Below, in pieces: positions 13,041 to 14,331 of a stretch of DNA of 14,331 bases; within the stretch, counting starts at the first letter, position 1, and each line of letters opens with the position of its first letter. A model generated the notes under the pieces. That model was not told the DNA's origin. It ran no database searches and was given only the letters and a program-made list of their open reading frames with translations. The DNA is from an uncultured Eubacteriales bacterium (GTDB lineage: Bacteria > Bacillota > Clostridia > UBA1381 > UBA9506). The stretch is taken from the NCBI GenBank assembly GCA_900545185.1, contig UQYH01000058.1, positions 1 to 14,331 of the forward strand, given 5' to 3'. The translations under genes and the position numbers were made by a program.

Positions 13041-13397
13041 TTAATTTTGTTCTTTCATTTTTTGCTGCAAATAGCGGTCTAAAACCTTTAAGTTATGAAA
13101 TAAATTTTGAGGTTTAAGGGAGTCAAAGCCACTAATAAAAGGTTCTTTCGTTAAGTTTCTCAACATATCATGACCGTTCTCGGTAGGAATTTCGACCCCG
13201 AAAATGGAACGATCGTATAGAAATTTAAGCGAAAAGGAATAAATTTTAACCGGCCATTTAAATTCAGCCCATGGTGCGCCCGAATCTTCAATTTCACCAA
13301 AGGTAATATTGTCACCCCAGACTTCTTGTGCTGTTTTTTTAATTAAAGCAATATTGTTTTGCGCTTCTTGATCGTATCGGTTGTTACTTTCTAACAT
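13041..13397 (-). CDS. probable immunity protein for the adjacent polymorphic toxin
   Basis: A 118-residue acidic-to-neutral soluble protein without signal peptide (MLESNNRYDQEAQ... to LQQKMKEQN). The ATG at 13397 is chosen over one at 13415 because GGAGG sits eight bases before it. It overlaps the toxin gene end by 14 bases (toxin TAA at 13386-13384), so its synthesis is coupled to toxin synthesis. Family not recognised; notable stretch WGDNITFGEIEDSGAPWAEFKWPVKIYSFSL. Position directly after a toxin C-terminus, overlap and small size are the classic signs of an immunity gene. The role is inferred, the gene itself is firm. Confidence 0.75.
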   Translation of the reverse strand: MLESNNRYDQEAQNNIALIKKTAQEVWGDNITFGEIEDSGAPWAEFKWPVKIYSFSLKFLYDRSIFGVEIPTENGHDMLRNLTKEPFISGFDSLKPQNLFHNLKVLDRYLQQKMKEQN

Positions 13398-14331
13398 ACC
13401 AAAATCCTCCTTCATAAATTAAATTTGTATCATTCAGGTTGCTTTGAGATTTTATATAGTTCCATTCACGTTTAAGAAAACCACTTTCTGGAACAGGGTT
13501 GTGCGAGAAACGTATAGTTTTCCCTTCGTTAAGAGCATCTTTCAATACGGGTTTATTAAATATTTCAAACATCTCATCTTCGTTAAGGTTATATTTCCCT
13601 TTAATTGGTGACCACTCATCTCCCAAGTCGAAGTAAGAAGTTTTTCCGGCGCGGACGGTGTAGGACGTTTCATCGGCCGCGTATTTACCCAATGTTAAGG
13701 TATCGGAGGCTGCATTTTTGACCGAACGTTTTCGGATGGCTTCGTATTCCTCTAAGGGAATTTTGCCGGCAACCTTCCCGTCAATCAGTGCATCGGCCGC
13801 GTTTTGCAGGGCTTTACCTTCTTTTGTCGCTGCCTTTGCTGCGTCTGCTGCATCATCCGCATGTTTTGTCGCGGCCTTTGCCGCATCGGCGGCTTCATCC
13901 GCATGCTTGGTCGCGGCCTTTGCCACATCAGCTGCTTCATCGCCATGTTTGGCGGCAGTTTTCAGCACAGCGGATACCTCATCCGAATACTTCAACGAAC
14001 CGATAACAGGAAGAAGTGCCAGAAAGTCCATTGCGGTTTGTGCTATGTGCTTAGGCGTGTTTTCCCAATGCGTTAAATCGTAAGCTAAATCACGAAGATC
14101 TAACGGAAGGTCGAGATCCAGCAGCCCGGCTATTACCTGGAGAGCCGTTCCGAGCAGTGTAACATCTTCGGTGAAATTCCCCATTAAAAGCTGGCGCAGG
14201 GACTTGCCCAGATAGCTGCTTAAAAAATTGTACTGTTTCAAGGAATCATCGGACTTTTTTTGCTTTTCCTCTTTTTTTACGCTGCTGATGGTATAGACCG
14301 CGTTGCCGTTTGCATCCAAAATTTCGGTTTT
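13384..14331 (-). CDS. polymorphic toxin, C-terminal part (gene continues beyond the window)
   Basis: 315 residues are visible; the frame is open to the right edge (KTEILDANGNAVYTI...), so the N-terminus and delivery domain are missing. In order: a Lys-rich segment; a hydrophobic region LLDLDLPLDLRDLAYDLTHW ... FLALLPVIGSLKYSDEV (about 70-120) like the pre-toxin linkers of polymorphic toxins; three 14-residue Ala-rich repeats (about 128-169); IPLEEYEAIRKRSVKNAASDTLTLGKYA; and a C-terminal domain of about 90 residues (YFDLGDEWSPIKGKYNLNEDEMFEIFNKP ... IRFSHNPVPESGFLKREWNYI ... GGFWYVRK). The last domain should be the toxic activity, possibly a nuclease, but I do not recognise it. The immunity gene overlaps its end. 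Confidence 0.78.
   Translation of the reverse strand, partial: KTEILDANGNAVYTISSVKKEEKQKKSDDSLKQYNFLSSYLGKSLRQLLMGNFTEDVTLLGTALQVIAGLLDLDLPLDLRDLAYDLTHWENTPKHIAQTAMDFLALLPVIGSLKYSDEVSAVLKTAAKHGDEAADVAKAATKHADEAADAAKAATKHADDAADAAKAATKEGKALQNAADALIDGKVAGKIPLEEYEAIRKRSVKNAASDTLTLGKYAADETSYTVRAGKTSYFDLGDEWSPIKGKYNLNEDEMFEIFNKPVLKDALNEGKTIRFSHNPVPESGFLKREWNYIKSQSNLNDTNLIYEGGFWYVRK
13825..13950 (-). repeat. three tandem 42-bp repeats within the toxin gene
   Basis: Encodes K-H-x-D-E/D-A-A-D-x-A-K-A-A-T three times (14 residues each). Units share most codons, with GCAAAG and GCNGCGAC in register, so they arose by recent tandem duplication. Predicted helical spacer. Confidence 0.88.

Overview
The window looks like chromosomal DNA of a Gram-positive, probably clostridial (Oscillospiraceae/Lachnospiraceae-like, possibly gut) bacterium. 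This is inferred from near-consensus TTGACA-17-TATAAT promoters, strong AGGAGG ribosome sites, an M23/LysM/G5 cell-wall protein, a WG-repeat/SLH surface protein, a DUF6323-DUF6179 gene pair and an elongator tRNA-Met. No database search was possible, so family names rest on recognised motifs.

Layout. 78-1746: membrane-anchored M23 peptidoglycan endopeptidase with terminator. 1766-2323: a compact RNA locus. A 22-codon hydrophobic peptide gene (1922-1990, minus) has its own promoter and a near-perfect ribosome site. It converges on a small plus-strand RNA across a shared bidirectional terminator, which is the layout of a type I toxin-antitoxin pair. The small-RNA gene is repeated about 390 bp away, directly upstream of nagA. 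2391-3464: nagA. 3487-3744: a five-hairpin repeat element between convergent genes. 3746-5650: secreted WG/SLH protein (minus). Divergent from it, 5875-7687 is a three-gene operon (DUF6323, DUF6179, small protein). The same five-hairpin element recurs at 7782-7985, again between convergent genes. 7981-8732: DUF523 gene and a small unknown gene (minus).

8884-11781 (minus) carries a NodB-like polysaccharide deacetylase, an ASRT-family (sensory rhodopsin transducer-like) small-molecule-binding protein and an M24 'pita-bread' protein that has lost two metal ligands. The last two are tightly linked. The deacetylase is separated from them by 456 bp of repeats and potential RNA structures. 11899-12053: tRNA-Met(CAU) with promoter and terminator, followed by a second, tRNA-less copy of its downstream unit.

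12417-12995 is an AT-rich, frameshifted and 5'-truncated AraC-type regulator. 13041-14331 is the C-terminal part of a polymorphic toxin with a translationally coupled downstream gene, probably its immunity protein. The toxin gene runs off the right edge.

The most novel-looking items are the unannotated toxin/small-RNA locus with its duplicated RNA, the M24-like/ASRT/deacetylase cassette, the paired multi-hairpin elements and the toxin-immunity pair.
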